Shown here: positions 9,737 through 19,888 of the stretch, in pieces
Layout: each line of letters opens with the position of its first letter
How positions within the stretch are numbered: the first letter of the stretch is position 1
Assembly (NCBI RefSeq): GCF_003688555.1
Contig: NZ_REFR01000009.1
Coordinates: forward strand, 62,001-126,000
Direction of reading: 5' to 3'
DNA length: 64,000 nt
DNA from: Eilatimonas milleporae
GTDB lineage: Bacteria > Pseudomonadota > Alphaproteobacteria > Sphingomonadales > Kordiimonadaceae
Position numbers and translations under genes: made by a program
Notes under the pieces: generated by a model
The model's input: the letters and a program-made list of their open reading frames with translations, nothing else
What the model was told of the DNA's origin: nothing
Database searches by the model: none

Positions 9737-9800
9737 TGCGGGAGGCAGGACTGCCAAGCGCACAAGCCAGAGGGGTCTGTGGACATGGCAGTCTGCCGCA
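9737..9800. other. Structured inverted repeat, possible RNA element
   Basis: The arms 9744-9756 (ggcaggactgcca) and 9786-9797 (tggcagtctgcc) pair over 12 bases with one bulged G. The outer arms tgcgg (9737-9741) and ccgca (9796-9800) extend the stem. A small inner hairpin (caga gggg tctg, 9767-9778) occupies the loop. On the minus strand it lies just after the GNAT gene stop and before the DUF1285 leader, but no T-run follows. It could be a terminator, an mRNA processing site, a leader element or a small RNA. I recognise no known RNA family. Confidence 0.4.
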
Positions 9801-9831
9801 TAGCCTGAAGGGCCCAGAACGACCGGCTCCA

Positions 9832-10389
9832 TTAGCGCACAGCGGTCAGGTGGTCGGAAGTAGCGGCGGATCGGGCCGTGTAATCGATGCATGGCACCAC
9901 CTGTCCGACGGAAGGCAGCGACTGGCTCAGGCCGGAAGACCGGATCATAAGGCGGTCGGCGTCTACTCCGCCCGGCATGGTGATATACCGGGGCAAGGCC
10001 GGATGAAAACCGAAGCCTTTGAAATAAGCGGGGTCGCCAACCAGGATCACATGCGCAACCCCGGCGGAATCCACAGCCGCAAGACTGCGGCGCACCAGGG
10101 TCTGCCCCAGTTTGCGGCCCCGTTTGCCGGGATGGACACCGAGAGGGCCCAGCAGCAGCGCGTCGGTCTGCGTGCCGGTCAGCATATCGCGGATAATCAC
10201 TGGCCAGTACCGCACAGTTGCCAAGAGCTGCGCGCCCTCACGGGCAACCTGGGAAAACTCGGCAAGGGGCGGCCGCGCTTCCCTCAAGCGGTATGAGGAT
10301 TTCCGTACCCTGTCAGGACCGAAAACCGTATCCAAGAGGGTTTCAATAAACGGCCCGTCCTGAGGCCGTTCGCATTCAAAAAGGATCAT
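9832..10389 (-). CDS. GNAT family N-acetyltransferase
   Basis: This 185-residue protein resembles YhbS-type acetyltransferases. It begins MILFECERPQDGPFIETLLDTVFGPDR. The acetyl-CoA pyrophosphate loop is LGVHPGKRGRKLGQTLVRRSL (motif A, R/Q-x-x-G-x-G/K) at about residues 95-115, and VILVGDPAYFKGFGFHPA is the typical motif B region with a YYxxFGF-like element. The substrate cannot be inferred. It stands alone on its strand, separated from the DUF1285 operon by about 190 bases with structured sequence. Confidence 0.87.
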   Translation of the reverse strand: MILFECERPQDGPFIETLLDTVFGPDRVRKSSYRLREARPPLAEFSQVAREGAQLLATVRYWPVIIRDMLTGTQTDALLLGPLGVHPGKRGRKLGQTLVRRSLAAVDSAGVAHVILVGDPAYFKGFGFHPALPRYITMPGGVDADRLMIRSSGLSQSLPSVGQVVPCIDYTARSAATSDHLTAVR

Positions 10390-10849
10390 AATTGCCGTCC
10401 ATATCAGATGCCGCGCGACCCCCGTCCCTTCCTGTGCGTGAAGCTGTGTTCACTGGGGTGGCGACGCGATGAGAAAAAAGTTCAGAAAGTCTGACCTTTT
10501 CGTCGTCGCAGTCCGGTCATATTGCATGCCGGTTTCTTGGTATGGGCGGTCTGTATCATGGCGTCCGTGACAGTTTCGTGGAACGGGTGAGACCCTAATG
10601 TGACGAATAGGGTGAGTTCAAGCGAAATTTCGTCTCGGTCCATATATCGCCAGCCCGGGCTCGGATTATGACGGCGGTCACCGCAAGGCGTCGACACATC
10701 GGAACTGGCCGCCCTGACGTCAGCAACGCTGGCGCAAGACTTCAGCAGGGCCGAAATCGAAAAATCATGGGCGGCAATATGATATGGGTTCTATGCACCG
10801 CCCTTCGGGACTGACCGTTCAATACACCGCCATCCATAGCGGCGACACA
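10390..10849. other. Intergenic region, no convincing gene
   Basis: These 460 bases separate the GNAT gene from the sulfotransferase gene. A 71-codon frame on the minus strand (10482-10697) has no recognisable motif and no good ribosome-binding site, so I do not call it. An imperfect hairpin (aaaaagttcaga / tctgaccttttc) lies at about 10471-10501. The GNAT promoter should be at the left end. Confidence 0.45.
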
Positions 10850-12034
10850 TCAGGCCGGGTTGGACAGGGCTTTTTCAGACTGCTTTTCAAGAACGGCCAG
10901 GAGGTCCCTCGCGACACCATTGCGCGGGTTCAAGGCCAAGCCCTGTTCGGCATAACGTCGTGCCATGGGGATATCGCCCAGCGCCTGAAATGCCCGCGCG
11001 CCGGCAATATGGGCCGTGATGTGTTCCGGGTTCAGCTGAATGGCTTTTTCAAAGCAGCTTAGCGCCAGTTCGGGAAGATTATGGCGCATGTAGACACTGC
11101 CCTTTTCTTTTTCCGACAAGGCGACGGCCACCGGGTCGCGCTGCTGGTTCACGGTGGCGTGCGCCGCCCATATGGGCGCGTATTTTGGAGCCTCCGCCCC
11201 GCGCAGGGTCAGCTCAAGTTTCGCGGCGTCGATCACATTGCGTCCCACCATGAAGCTGGCCAGGGCCTCATAGGCCGGCGGAACGGCATCACGGTCATGG
11301 CTTTCCTGACGCAAACGCCGCTGGTTTTCCGAGAAAAGAGACGCATCGAAAGCAAGCGGATTATCCTCTGTCCGGCCGTTCAGCCTGTCGACGATCAGCC
11401 GGTAGAGGCGCATATCCATCCGGAAATGCTCATAGATGTCATCAGCGTGAAGCCCGCCCAGATCAATCTGCCCTTGCGAGACCCGTTCGCGCCGTGTCAC
11501 CGGCCCGACGCCCAGGCGCTGTGTCAGCGTGGTCAGGTCCGTGGCCAGACGCTCCGTCACACAGAGGAATTCAAACTGGCTGAGAACCCGGCATGCGGCG
11601 TCAAAGGAAAAACGGTCTTCCATCGCAAGGCGCCGGAACAGTCTGTACAGGGCTCTCACAACCCTGTTGGGCGGCAGGGATTTCAAATAGGCACGCGCAT
11701 CCACCTGCTGGCCGGTTTGCGCCAGATAACCGGAATGGTGGCGGTATTGGGATATGAAATGGTCATACGGGTCCCGCCACACGCAAAAAAGGCCGATCAC
11801 ATCATCGGCGGGAATAGTCGGGATAAGACGGTCGCTGACCTGATGTCCCAGGAGAACCCTTGCCTGTCTTTTCTCGGCATCCGGCAGTTCTTCCCACAAG
11901 GGCTGCCCGTTGAAAAAACGCTCCATCCCAGGATGCAGGCCGTATGCGACACAGGCATCTTTCCCCAGTTCATCGCGGAGATGATGCAAAAGCGTTGTGC
12001 CGCCGGTTTTGGCAATGTGATAGGCGAGAATCAT
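10850..12034 (-). CDS. Sulfotransferase-like protein with TPR tail
   Basis: The first two thirds of this 394-residue protein look like a PAPS-dependent carbohydrate sulfotransferase. HIAKTGGTTLLHHLR (residues 6-20) corresponds to the 5'-phosphosulfate loop, and VWRDPYDHFISQYR (about 87-100) to the 3'-phosphate site (RDPxxxxxS). The C-terminal 90 residues form two or three tetratricopeptide repeats (LALSCFEKAIQLNPEH and ARRYAEQGLALNPRN). The acceptor is unknown, possibly a surface polysaccharide. It lies behind the groEL terminator and probably has its own promoter. Confidence 0.75.
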   Translation of the reverse strand: MILAYHIAKTGGTTLLHHLRDELGKDACVAYGLHPGMERFFNGQPLWEELPDAEKRQARVLLGHQVSDRLIPTIPADDVIGLFCVWRDPYDHFISQYRHHSGYLAQTGQQVDARAYLKSLPPNRVVRALYRLFRRLAMEDRFSFDAACRVLSQFEFLCVTERLATDLTTLTQRLGVGPVTRRERVSQGQIDLGGLHADDIYEHFRMDMRLYRLIVDRLNGRTEDNPLAFDASLFSENQRRLRQESHDRDAVPPAYEALASFMVGRNVIDAAKLELTLRGAEAPKYAPIWAAHATVNQQRDPVAVALSEKEKGSVYMRHNLPELALSCFEKAIQLNPEHITAHIAGARAFQALGDIPMARRYAEQGLALNPRNGVARDLLAVLEKQSEKALSNPA

Positions 12035-12147
12035 GTGTTCCGTGCCATGCCCGAGAAATCCGCAGAGGTCAATAAATACGTCATGGCGTCCGGCAGGTCT
12101 GCCCCAGACGGTTACCGGCAGCCCGTATAGGCATGCCGCAAACGAAA

Positions 12148-12176
12148 GCCCCGCCGGATATGGTATCCGGCGGGGC
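12148..12176 (-). terminator. Rho-independent terminator of groESL
   Basis: A perfect 13-bp stem (gccccgccggata / tatccggcggggc) with a three-base loop is followed, in the minus-strand direction, by TTTCGTTT. It lies about 80 bases past the groEL stop codon. Confidence 0.85.
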
Positions 12177-12256
12177 CTCCAACTCGGTACAGGGTACTCG
12201 AAACAGGAATAGTCGGTAAAGCTATGACTATGCCATGGACGTTTGGGCTGGCGTCC

Positions 12257-13921
<1,665 letters not shown>

Positions 13922-13969
13922 TCAGGGAAATAAATACAAACAAAGGGTTCAACTGAGACGGCGGACGCC

Positions 13970-14257
13970 TTACTCGATGATCCCCATGATATCGGATTCC
14001 TTCATGATCAGCAGGTCTTCACCGTCCAGCTTGACTTCGGTGCCGGACCATTTGCCGAACAGAATTTTGTCGCCGACCTTGACGTCAAGGGTGATGCGAT
14101 CACCGTCATCGTCTTTCGCACCGGCGCCAACGGCGATGATCTCGCCTTCGGACGGTTTTTCCTGTGCCGTGTCCGGCAGAATGATACCGCCAGCGGTTTT
14201 TTCTTCGCTTTCCAGACGCTTGACCAGAACCCGGTCGTGCAGCGGACGAAATGCCAT
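13970..14257 (-). CDS. groS: Co-chaperonin GroES (10 kDa)
   Basis: This 95-residue lid of the GroEL chamber starts [20 protein letters not shown]. It contains the mobile loop ([12 protein letters not shown]) and the signature [34 protein letters not shown] at the C-terminus. The frame is open further upstream into the CIRCE region, but the ATG at 14257 is the family start and is preceded by a GGGAGAAAA stretch. It is the first gene of the operon. Confidence 0.99.
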   Translation of the reverse strand: MAFRPLHDRVLVKRLESEEKTAGGIILPDTAQEKPSEGEIIAVGAGAKDDDGDRITLDVKVGDKILFGKWSGTEVKLDGEDLLIMKESDIMGIIE

Positions 14258-14312
14258 GGATTTTCTCCCAAAAGCCAATGCATGGAGGACCCCATGCGAA
14301 TTGAACTGCGCT

Positions 14313-14341
14313 GCTAGCACTCACAGGATATGAGTGCTAGC
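14313..14341 (-). promoter_or_regulatory. CIRCE operator (HrcA site)
   Basis: The inverted repeat CTAGCACTC, nine bases (ACAGGATAT), GAGTGCTAG matches the CIRCE consensus (TTAGCACTC-N9-GAGTGCTAA) except at the outermost bases. It lies about 55-85 bases upstream of the groES start, where HrcA would repress transcription. Confidence 0.95.
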
Positions 14342-14350
14342 ACGCGGTCT

Positions 14351-14379
14351 ATCTATGGGAGGACATGAGCGGCTTCAAG
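14351..14379 (-). promoter_or_regulatory. RpoH (sigma-32) promoter of groESL
   Basis: Read on the minus strand, the -35 element CTTGAAG (14379-14373) is followed 13 bases later by CCCATAGAT (14359-14351). This is close to the heat-shock consensus CTTGAAA-N11-15-CCCATNT. Transcription would start at about 14344, at the edge of the CIRCE element. Confidence 0.8.
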
Positions 14380-14497
14380 AGCTTTGGCGAATTTTTTTTA
14401 AAATTGCCGGGCGAGAAGACCCGGATATTCACACCATCCCTGTACTAGGGCGGCATAATATAGACAGACAATGACCGCATGGACAGTGACAAGCCGT

Positions 14498-16684
14498 TCA
14501 AGCCTGATGGCGCCGGGCGGTGAGATCCGCCAACGAGTCCAGGTCCTGCAGAAGCGCCTGCAGTTCGGTCCAGTCAACCGGCTTGGTGATACAATAGTCC
14601 AAACCGGAGATCAGATATTCCTTCACATGCTCTCCGAGCGCGTTGGCGGTCACAGCGATGATGGGCATACCGCTGTGCTGTGGCATTTCCGCACGGATTT
14701 TCCGCGTTGCCGTCACGCCGTCCATGACCGGCATCTGGATATCCATCAGCACCGCATCGAAATGCCGCTCTTTGAGAAGGTTGACGGCTTCCTCGCCATT
14801 ATCGACAAATGTCACATCCTGGCCCCAACGTGCGACCAGCACTTTTTCCAGCAGTTGCTGGTTGACGGAAACGTCTTCCGCGACAAGCAGAGAACGGCGC
14901 GGAATTGTTGTCTCGGTACCGTTTGTATGGCCGTTTGCATGTCCGTTGCGAACGGTTTCTTCCCGACCGTCGGAATCGGTCCAGTGATCCGCGACCGGAA
15001 CATCGACGCTGAATGTGAAGGCGCTGCCCTCGCCCGGCCGGGAGTCGCAGCGCAAATCCCCGCCCATGGCCTCGGCAATGTATTTGGCGATGGACAGTCC
15101 CAGACCAAGACCGCCATGGCGACGGCTGAGCGTATTGTCGGCAGCCATGAAGGGGGTGAAAAGATGACGCTGATCGTCCTGACTGATGCCGATACCGGTA
15201 TCGGTCACCTTGACCGTCATGCCCACCGACCCTGTCGCGGCACGAAAATGGTTGAAATCCGCCTTGACCGTCACGGTCCCTTCTTCCGTGAACTTGATCG
15301 CATTGCCGACGAGACACCCGATGACCTGGCGCAGACGGTGACGGTCCGCCACGATCGCCGGCGGCATATGCGGGTCCGTTTTCAAAGACAGGGTCAGGCC
15401 TTTCTGCTCAGCCAGCGGCTGGAACAGGGCCATGGCTTCGTCGAGCAAACCGGCCGGATTGAAACTGACGGGCGCCAGTTTCATCCGGTCCGCCTCGATC
15501 GCCGCCATATCCAGGAGATCGCTGACATGTGTCAGCAGCAGACGACCGCTGTGTTCCGCCGTATCCACCAGCCCCAGAAGGTCCTCGCTGCCCGTCTGGC
15601 GCTTCATCAGTTGCAGGTTGCCGAGAATGCCGTTCAGCGGTGTGCGCAGTTCATGGCTGATGACGGCGAGAAAATCGGACTTTGCCTGACTGGCCTGCTC
15701 GGCCGCCTTCAACGCCGCCTGCAAACGCTGTTCAGTATCGGCGGCATCCGTCACATCCACATTCAGCCCCACCATCCTCAGCGGCAGGCCGTTTTTATCC
15801 CGCTGGATGACCGCGCACCCCTTGATCCAGCGCTGAGACCCGTCATCCCTGACGATGCGGAAGCGCGTATTGTAGAGACCCGCCTCATCAACCAGGGCGG
15901 ATTGAAGCCTGTGATTGGCCTGTTCAGAATCCTCGGGATGCAGGCGGCCCAGAAAATCCTCATACCGGCCGCCGAAATCCTGTCTGGAAAAGCCGTAAAT
16001 CTCGAACATGGCATCATCCCAGACCAATTCATCCCGTCCGATATCATAGTCGAATACACCCATGGGCATGGATGTCTGCGCCATGGCGAAGCGTTCCTGC
16101 ATCGTCACCAGATCCTGTTCGCGGCGCACGCGGTCGCTGACATCCTGGAAAACGCCGTAAAGAAGATCACGCCCGTTCAATTTCGTGAAACTGGCAATGG
16201 ATAAAACATGTTTTTCCTGCCCGTCATCGGCGATGAGACGCAGCCGAAACCGGAATCCCGCCTTTTCCTTCACGGCACGCTGTAAATGCCGCCGCACCAT
16301 CATGCGGTCTTCGGGGTGATAATAGGCGATCGCCTCTTCCATACCCGGCGGCGGGGCGGAGGGATCACGGGCATGAATGGCATACACACCCTGTGACCAG
16401 ACCACATGATTGGTCGCGGGATCAACATACCAGTAACCGATACCGAGCATATCCTGCGCTAGGCCCAGAACGGTTTCCGGCATGATGTTTTTCTGAGCCT
16501 GCGCCCGGATGGAATGCAGCGTCAGGCCCACGGCAGCGGCACTGGCAATCAGGCCGGCGGCCACGCGGACCGCCAGATCATGGCCCGGCCAAACAAGGCA
16601 CAGCAAAACAGTGCTCAGGACCGCGCCGACACACACGATGGGAATGATGGTCCGGGTCCGGTACCTGAAGGGCGGTTCAGCCAT
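14498..16684 (-). CDS. Hybrid sensor histidine kinase with two PAS domains
   Basis: This 728-residue protein has two N-terminal transmembrane helices (about residues 12-31 and 37-56) with almost no periplasmic loop. Then come two PAS domains (about 70-190 and 200-325), a HisKA domain with the phospho-acceptor in VISHELRTPLNG (near 345), and an HATPase_c domain with N (NAIKFTEEG), G1 (DTGIGIS) and G2 (GGLGLGLSIAKYI) boxes. A C-terminal receiver has its aspartate in VLMDIQMPVMDG. There is no partner regulator next to it, so output probably passes through a phosphotransfer protein elsewhere. The signal is unknown. It runs toward groESL and ends about 120 bases from the groES promoter. Confidence 0.93.
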   Translation of the reverse strand: MAEPPFRYRTRTIIPIVCVGAVLSTVLLCLVWPGHDLAVRVAAGLIASAAAVGLTLHSIRAQAQKNIMPETVLGLAQDMLGIGYWYVDPATNHVVWSQGVYAIHARDPSAPPPGMEEAIAYYHPEDRMMVRRHLQRAVKEKAGFRFRLRLIADDGQEKHVLSIASFTKLNGRDLLYGVFQDVSDRVRREQDLVTMQERFAMAQTSMPMGVFDYDIGRDELVWDDAMFEIYGFSRQDFGGRYEDFLGRLHPEDSEQANHRLQSALVDEAGLYNTRFRIVRDDGSQRWIKGCAVIQRDKNGLPLRMVGLNVDVTDAADTEQRLQAALKAAEQASQAKSDFLAVISHELRTPLNGILGNLQLMKRQTGSEDLLGLVDTAEHSGRLLLTHVSDLLDMAAIEADRMKLAPVSFNPAGLLDEAMALFQPLAEQKGLTLSLKTDPHMPPAIVADRHRLRQVIGCLVGNAIKFTEEGTVTVKADFNHFRAATGSVGMTVKVTDTGIGISQDDQRHLFTPFMAADNTLSRRHGGLGLGLSIAKYIAEAMGGDLRCDSRPGEGSAFTFSVDVPVADHWTDSDGREETVRNGHANGHTNGTETTIPRRSLLVAEDVSVNQQLLEKVLVARWGQDVTFVDNGEEAVNLLKERHFDAVLMDIQMPVMDGVTATRKIRAEMPQHSGMPIIAVTANALGEHVKEYLISGLDYCITKPVDWTELQALLQDLDSLADLTARRHQA

Positions 16685-16874
16685 GTAAAATCCATACGCT
16701 TATCTTTGGTATTTGGAAGCAATACCCTAATGACCGCGGCCCCACCGTCCATCGAAGTCGGACAGACCGGGTCCAAAGGTGAACAGGCAGAACGATTTTG
16801 CAAAAGAGACCCGACCCAAGGGTGTATGCGGACGATCGAAGGATGTAAAAATACCCTCCCCCATCCATGAAAAA

Positions 16875-16899
16875 GGCCGGACGGCAAAACCGTCCGGCC
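16875..16899 (-). terminator. Rho-independent terminator of the TonB receptor gene
   Basis: A 10-bp perfect stem (ggccggacgg / ccgtccggcc) with loop caaaa is followed on the minus strand by TTTTTCATGG. It lies about 70 bases past the receptor stop codon. Confidence 0.88.
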
Positions 16900-16966
16900 G
16901 AGTCAATCATGGTTTCCACCCCGGCTCTTCAGCTTGAGAGAGCCGGACCGGACATTAACGTCGCGC

Positions 16967-19498
16967 CTAAAAGGTGAGTTCCATCCGCGCGTACACGAAC
17001 CGGCCGTTAAACCCGAAAGGCGAAAACCCGGAATACGGCAACACCCTGTCGAAGGTGGATGTTCCCACACCGTTGATCTGATTGATCTCTTCCGCCGTGT
17101 CCGGATAAACGTCGAAAATATTCGTGCCGCCAACCGACAAGGCAACCGTATCCGTGAGCTGGTACTGCACTTCCAGATCCGTGATGAATTTGGCGTCCAG
17201 CACTTCATCCTCGGCCGGATTGGTTTGCGGGTCCACGGTTTCACCGAAACGTGTTGTCCGTGCCGTTACCCGCAACCTGTCGACATTCCATGTCGCCCCC
17301 AGATTCAGCGTCGTTTCCGGCGCACCACGTTCAAACCGGCGTACCTCGCGGTCGTCGAACAGGTCCTGGGCATCGACCAGATCATCGATCCGGTCCAGCG
17401 GCTGATTTCGGTTGGTGACCTCGTTATCGGTGTAGTTGAAGCCCGCATTCAGGTCGAGCAGACCGTAATCCCCCAGATCCCAGTTATAGGTGGCGACGAT
17501 ATCGATCCCCTGGGTCCGGCTGTCGATCCCGTTCAGGAAGAAACGGCCCGACTGGGCGTCAATGCCGGCATTGTCAAGAAACTCTTCAATCGCATCGCCC
17601 GCGAAATTGGACGACAGCACGATCCGGTCATCGATCTCGATATAGAAATAATCCACCGTCAGGCTCAGGCCATTGGCCGGCGTGAAGGTGAAACCACCCG
17701 ACAGGTTGATCGATTTCTCCTCTTCAAGACCGGGCGAACCCAGCGCCACGGCAAAATCGCTGTCCGGGCGGAAAGTGCCAATCTGGACCAGTTCATCGTC
17801 ATCCAGAATGGTGGCGATCGACGTGAAAAACTGCTGCCCCACGGACGGTGCCCTGAAACCGGTGGACACGGCACCGCGGATGGCAAAGCTGTCGGTGATG
17901 GCGTAACGGGCCGCGATCTTGCCGTTGATGGTGGAGCCGAAGTCCGAATAATCCTCGAACCGTCCGGCCACGGCCACATTCAGCTTATCGGTCAGATCGG
18001 CGTCAATTTCGGCGTAAAGACCGATACTGTCACGGCCACGATCAACCTCGGAAGCCGGCTGAAAGCCTGGAAAAACCTGGCTGCCGGCGGCACCTGGAAA
18101 CGGCCCCTGGATGTAGGAAGCCGGCTCGCCAGCCTCGATTTCATAGCCTTCATCACGGTATTCGGCCCCAAAGGCCACATTGACCGATTTGCCGCCGATC
18201 TCGAGCAGTTTGGACACATCCAGATTGACGACGGTCTGTTCATTGATCAGGGCGCCGGCATCAAATTCCGTTGGGCTTGTAGGTCCGAGTGACGTGTTGA
18301 GCGTATTGACCACGCCGAAGTTCAGATCGTTCTTGCCGTAGACGATGGACAGGTCACTGTCCCAGCCGGCGATCTGGCCGCGCACACCGCCCGCGAAGGA
18401 ATAATCGACAAAATCAACCTCGATCAACGGCAGGAAGCCGTCCGGATAGATTTCCGGCACATTGCGGCTGTCCGTGGAACGGCGATAAAAACCGGCCGAA
18501 AAGCTCTCGCGCGTGGCATAGCTGCCGAAGGAATAAATCTCAAATTCCCCCACAGGCAGGGCGGAATTGTAGAAGAGCGAGATATCCTCCAGTTCCGGAT
18601 TGCCGAAACGGAAGCTGAAGCGGTCAAACGTGGTCTCACGGATATCCAGCGTTCCGTCCGCCTGGTTCGGATATTGCTGACGGGGGTCATAACCGCCACG
18701 GTCCGTGGGGTTGCGGTCGCGGTATTCGCCGGACAGGTTGAAGAAGCCCTCACCCAGCGGCAGGCCGATGTTGCCGCGGATGGTCAATTCCTCGCCGTCA
18801 CGGCGGGTGCGGTCGTCGCCTTCCTGGATATTCAGGGTGCCGTCATCATTGAAGCTGACGGAAGAGATATCAGGCACACCGTCAAGGGTGGTGACATGCT
18901 GGCCGTACTGGGCACTGAGGGACACCCCCTCGGCACTGTCATTCAGACGGAAGTTGATCACCCCGGCAATGGCATCAGAGCCGTATTGCGCCGCAGCACC
19001 GTCTCGCAGCACTTCAATCTGACGGATGGCATTGGCCGGGATAAGGTTGATGTCAACCGCCATGGAACCGCGCCCGACGGAGCCGTTCAAATTGACCAGC
19101 GAGGACGTATGACGGCGCTTGCCATTGACCAGAACCAGGGTGTGATCGGGGGCCAGGCCACGCAACTGCGCCGGGCGCACACTGTCCGTCCCGTCGGTCA
19201 GGGACGGCAGGGGAAAGTTGAAACTGGGGACAAGACGGTTGAGAAGCTGGCTGGTCTCCGTCAAACCGGAAGACAGCAGGGCTTCACCGCCAATGACATC
19301 GATCGGCACCGCGCTGTCCGCGACCGAACGGCCCTTGCGGCGGGACCCGATGACGACCACTTCTTCCAGTGCGGTGCCTTCGGCCCCACCTGTCTGGCCC
19401 CCCGTCTGGGCGGAAACCTGCGGGTGGCCTAGCGCGATGGCCGACACGCCGGCCAAGGCAAAAAGCGCGGTGCGCGAAACGATATTGCGATCGATCAT
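16967..19498 (-). CDS. TonB-dependent outer-membrane receptor
   Basis: This 843-residue receptor begins MIDRNIVSRTALFALAG with a signal peptide cleaved near VSAQ. A short TonB-box-like segment (EEVVVIGSRRKGRS) follows. The plug domain has LRGLAPDHTLVLVNGKRRH and IEVLRDGAAAQYGSDAIAGVINF, and the 22-strand barrel ends in an aromatic C-terminus (MELTF). The plug features resemble receptors with wide substrate classes rather than classical siderophore receptors, so the ligand is not predictable. It stands alone between a divergent ferredoxin reductase gene and its own terminator. Confidence 0.93.
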   Translation of the reverse strand: MIDRNIVSRTALFALAGVSAIALGHPQVSAQTGGQTGGAEGTALEEVVVIGSRRKGRSVADSAVPIDVIGGEALLSSGLTETSQLLNRLVPSFNFPLPSLTDGTDSVRPAQLRGLAPDHTLVLVNGKRRHTSSLVNLNGSVGRGSMAVDINLIPANAIRQIEVLRDGAAAQYGSDAIAGVINFRLNDSAEGVSLSAQYGQHVTTLDGVPDISSVSFNDDGTLNIQEGDDRTRRDGEELTIRGNIGLPLGEGFFNLSGEYRDRNPTDRGGYDPRQQYPNQADGTLDIRETTFDRFSFRFGNPELEDISLFYNSALPVGEFEIYSFGSYATRESFSAGFYRRSTDSRNVPEIYPDGFLPLIEVDFVDYSFAGGVRGQIAGWDSDLSIVYGKNDLNFGVVNTLNTSLGPTSPTEFDAGALINEQTVVNLDVSKLLEIGGKSVNVAFGAEYRDEGYEIEAGEPASYIQGPFPGAAGSQVFPGFQPASEVDRGRDSIGLYAEIDADLTDKLNVAVAGRFEDYSDFGSTINGKIAARYAITDSFAIRGAVSTGFRAPSVGQQFFTSIATILDDDELVQIGTFRPDSDFAVALGSPGLEEEKSINLSGGFTFTPANGLSLTVDYFYIEIDDRIVLSSNFAGDAIEEFLDNAGIDAQSGRFFLNGIDSRTQGIDIVATYNWDLGDYGLLDLNAGFNYTDNEVTNRNQPLDRIDDLVDAQDLFDDREVRRFERGAPETTLNLGATWNVDRLRVTARTTRFGETVDPQTNPAEDEVLDAKFITDLEVQYQLTDTVALSVGGTNIFDVYPDTAEEINQINGVGTSTFDRVLPYSGFSPFGFNGRFVYARMELTF

Positions 19499-19888
19499 AT
19501 ATCCGATCCTTTCCATTTATTACTCAAAGTCCCCCGTTTGCGAATATTTCAAATATATTTTTATTCACTGGGCTAACGGTATTGCGATGCAACATGCCTG
19601 CGAGGAGAAAGTGACATCGATACGGGTCCATCCACGCCACTTTCCCCACCTGTGTTGCAGAAATAACGCAGTCACCCTTTGTGACAGGTCCCTACGGTGT
19701 CTCAATGGTTTACAAGTCGTCATTGGATCATGACTTCCGTTTGTGGCGGGCTGTGTTCGGCGACAGCTTGTGATACACATAGCCGATGTTCTTCCGACTG
19801 GAGGAACGGCAGAAGCTCGGACGAGTGACCAGCCGGCGGCCGGAAGAGACAGACGCACAAAGCGGTGGGGAGCGGAGGGAGAGAGCCG
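19499..19888. other. Divergent intergenic region, TonB receptor / ferredoxin reductase
   Basis: No convincing gene lies here. The left 60 bases are AT-rich (aaatatatttttattcactg, near 19549) and probably hold the receptor promoter. A GGAGGGAGAG stretch ending at about 19885 is the ribosome-binding site of the rightward gene. I saw no clear Fur-type palindrome. Confidence 0.4.

Noticed and set aside
10482-10697. 71-codon frame in the gap before the sulfotransferase gene
   Set aside because: No motif, no clear ribosome-binding site, and no similarity in form to known small proteins.
14471-16204. Long open frame opposite the hybrid histidine kinase
   Set aside because: It mirrors the kinase gene, has no recognisable motif, and the kinase frame has complete domains.
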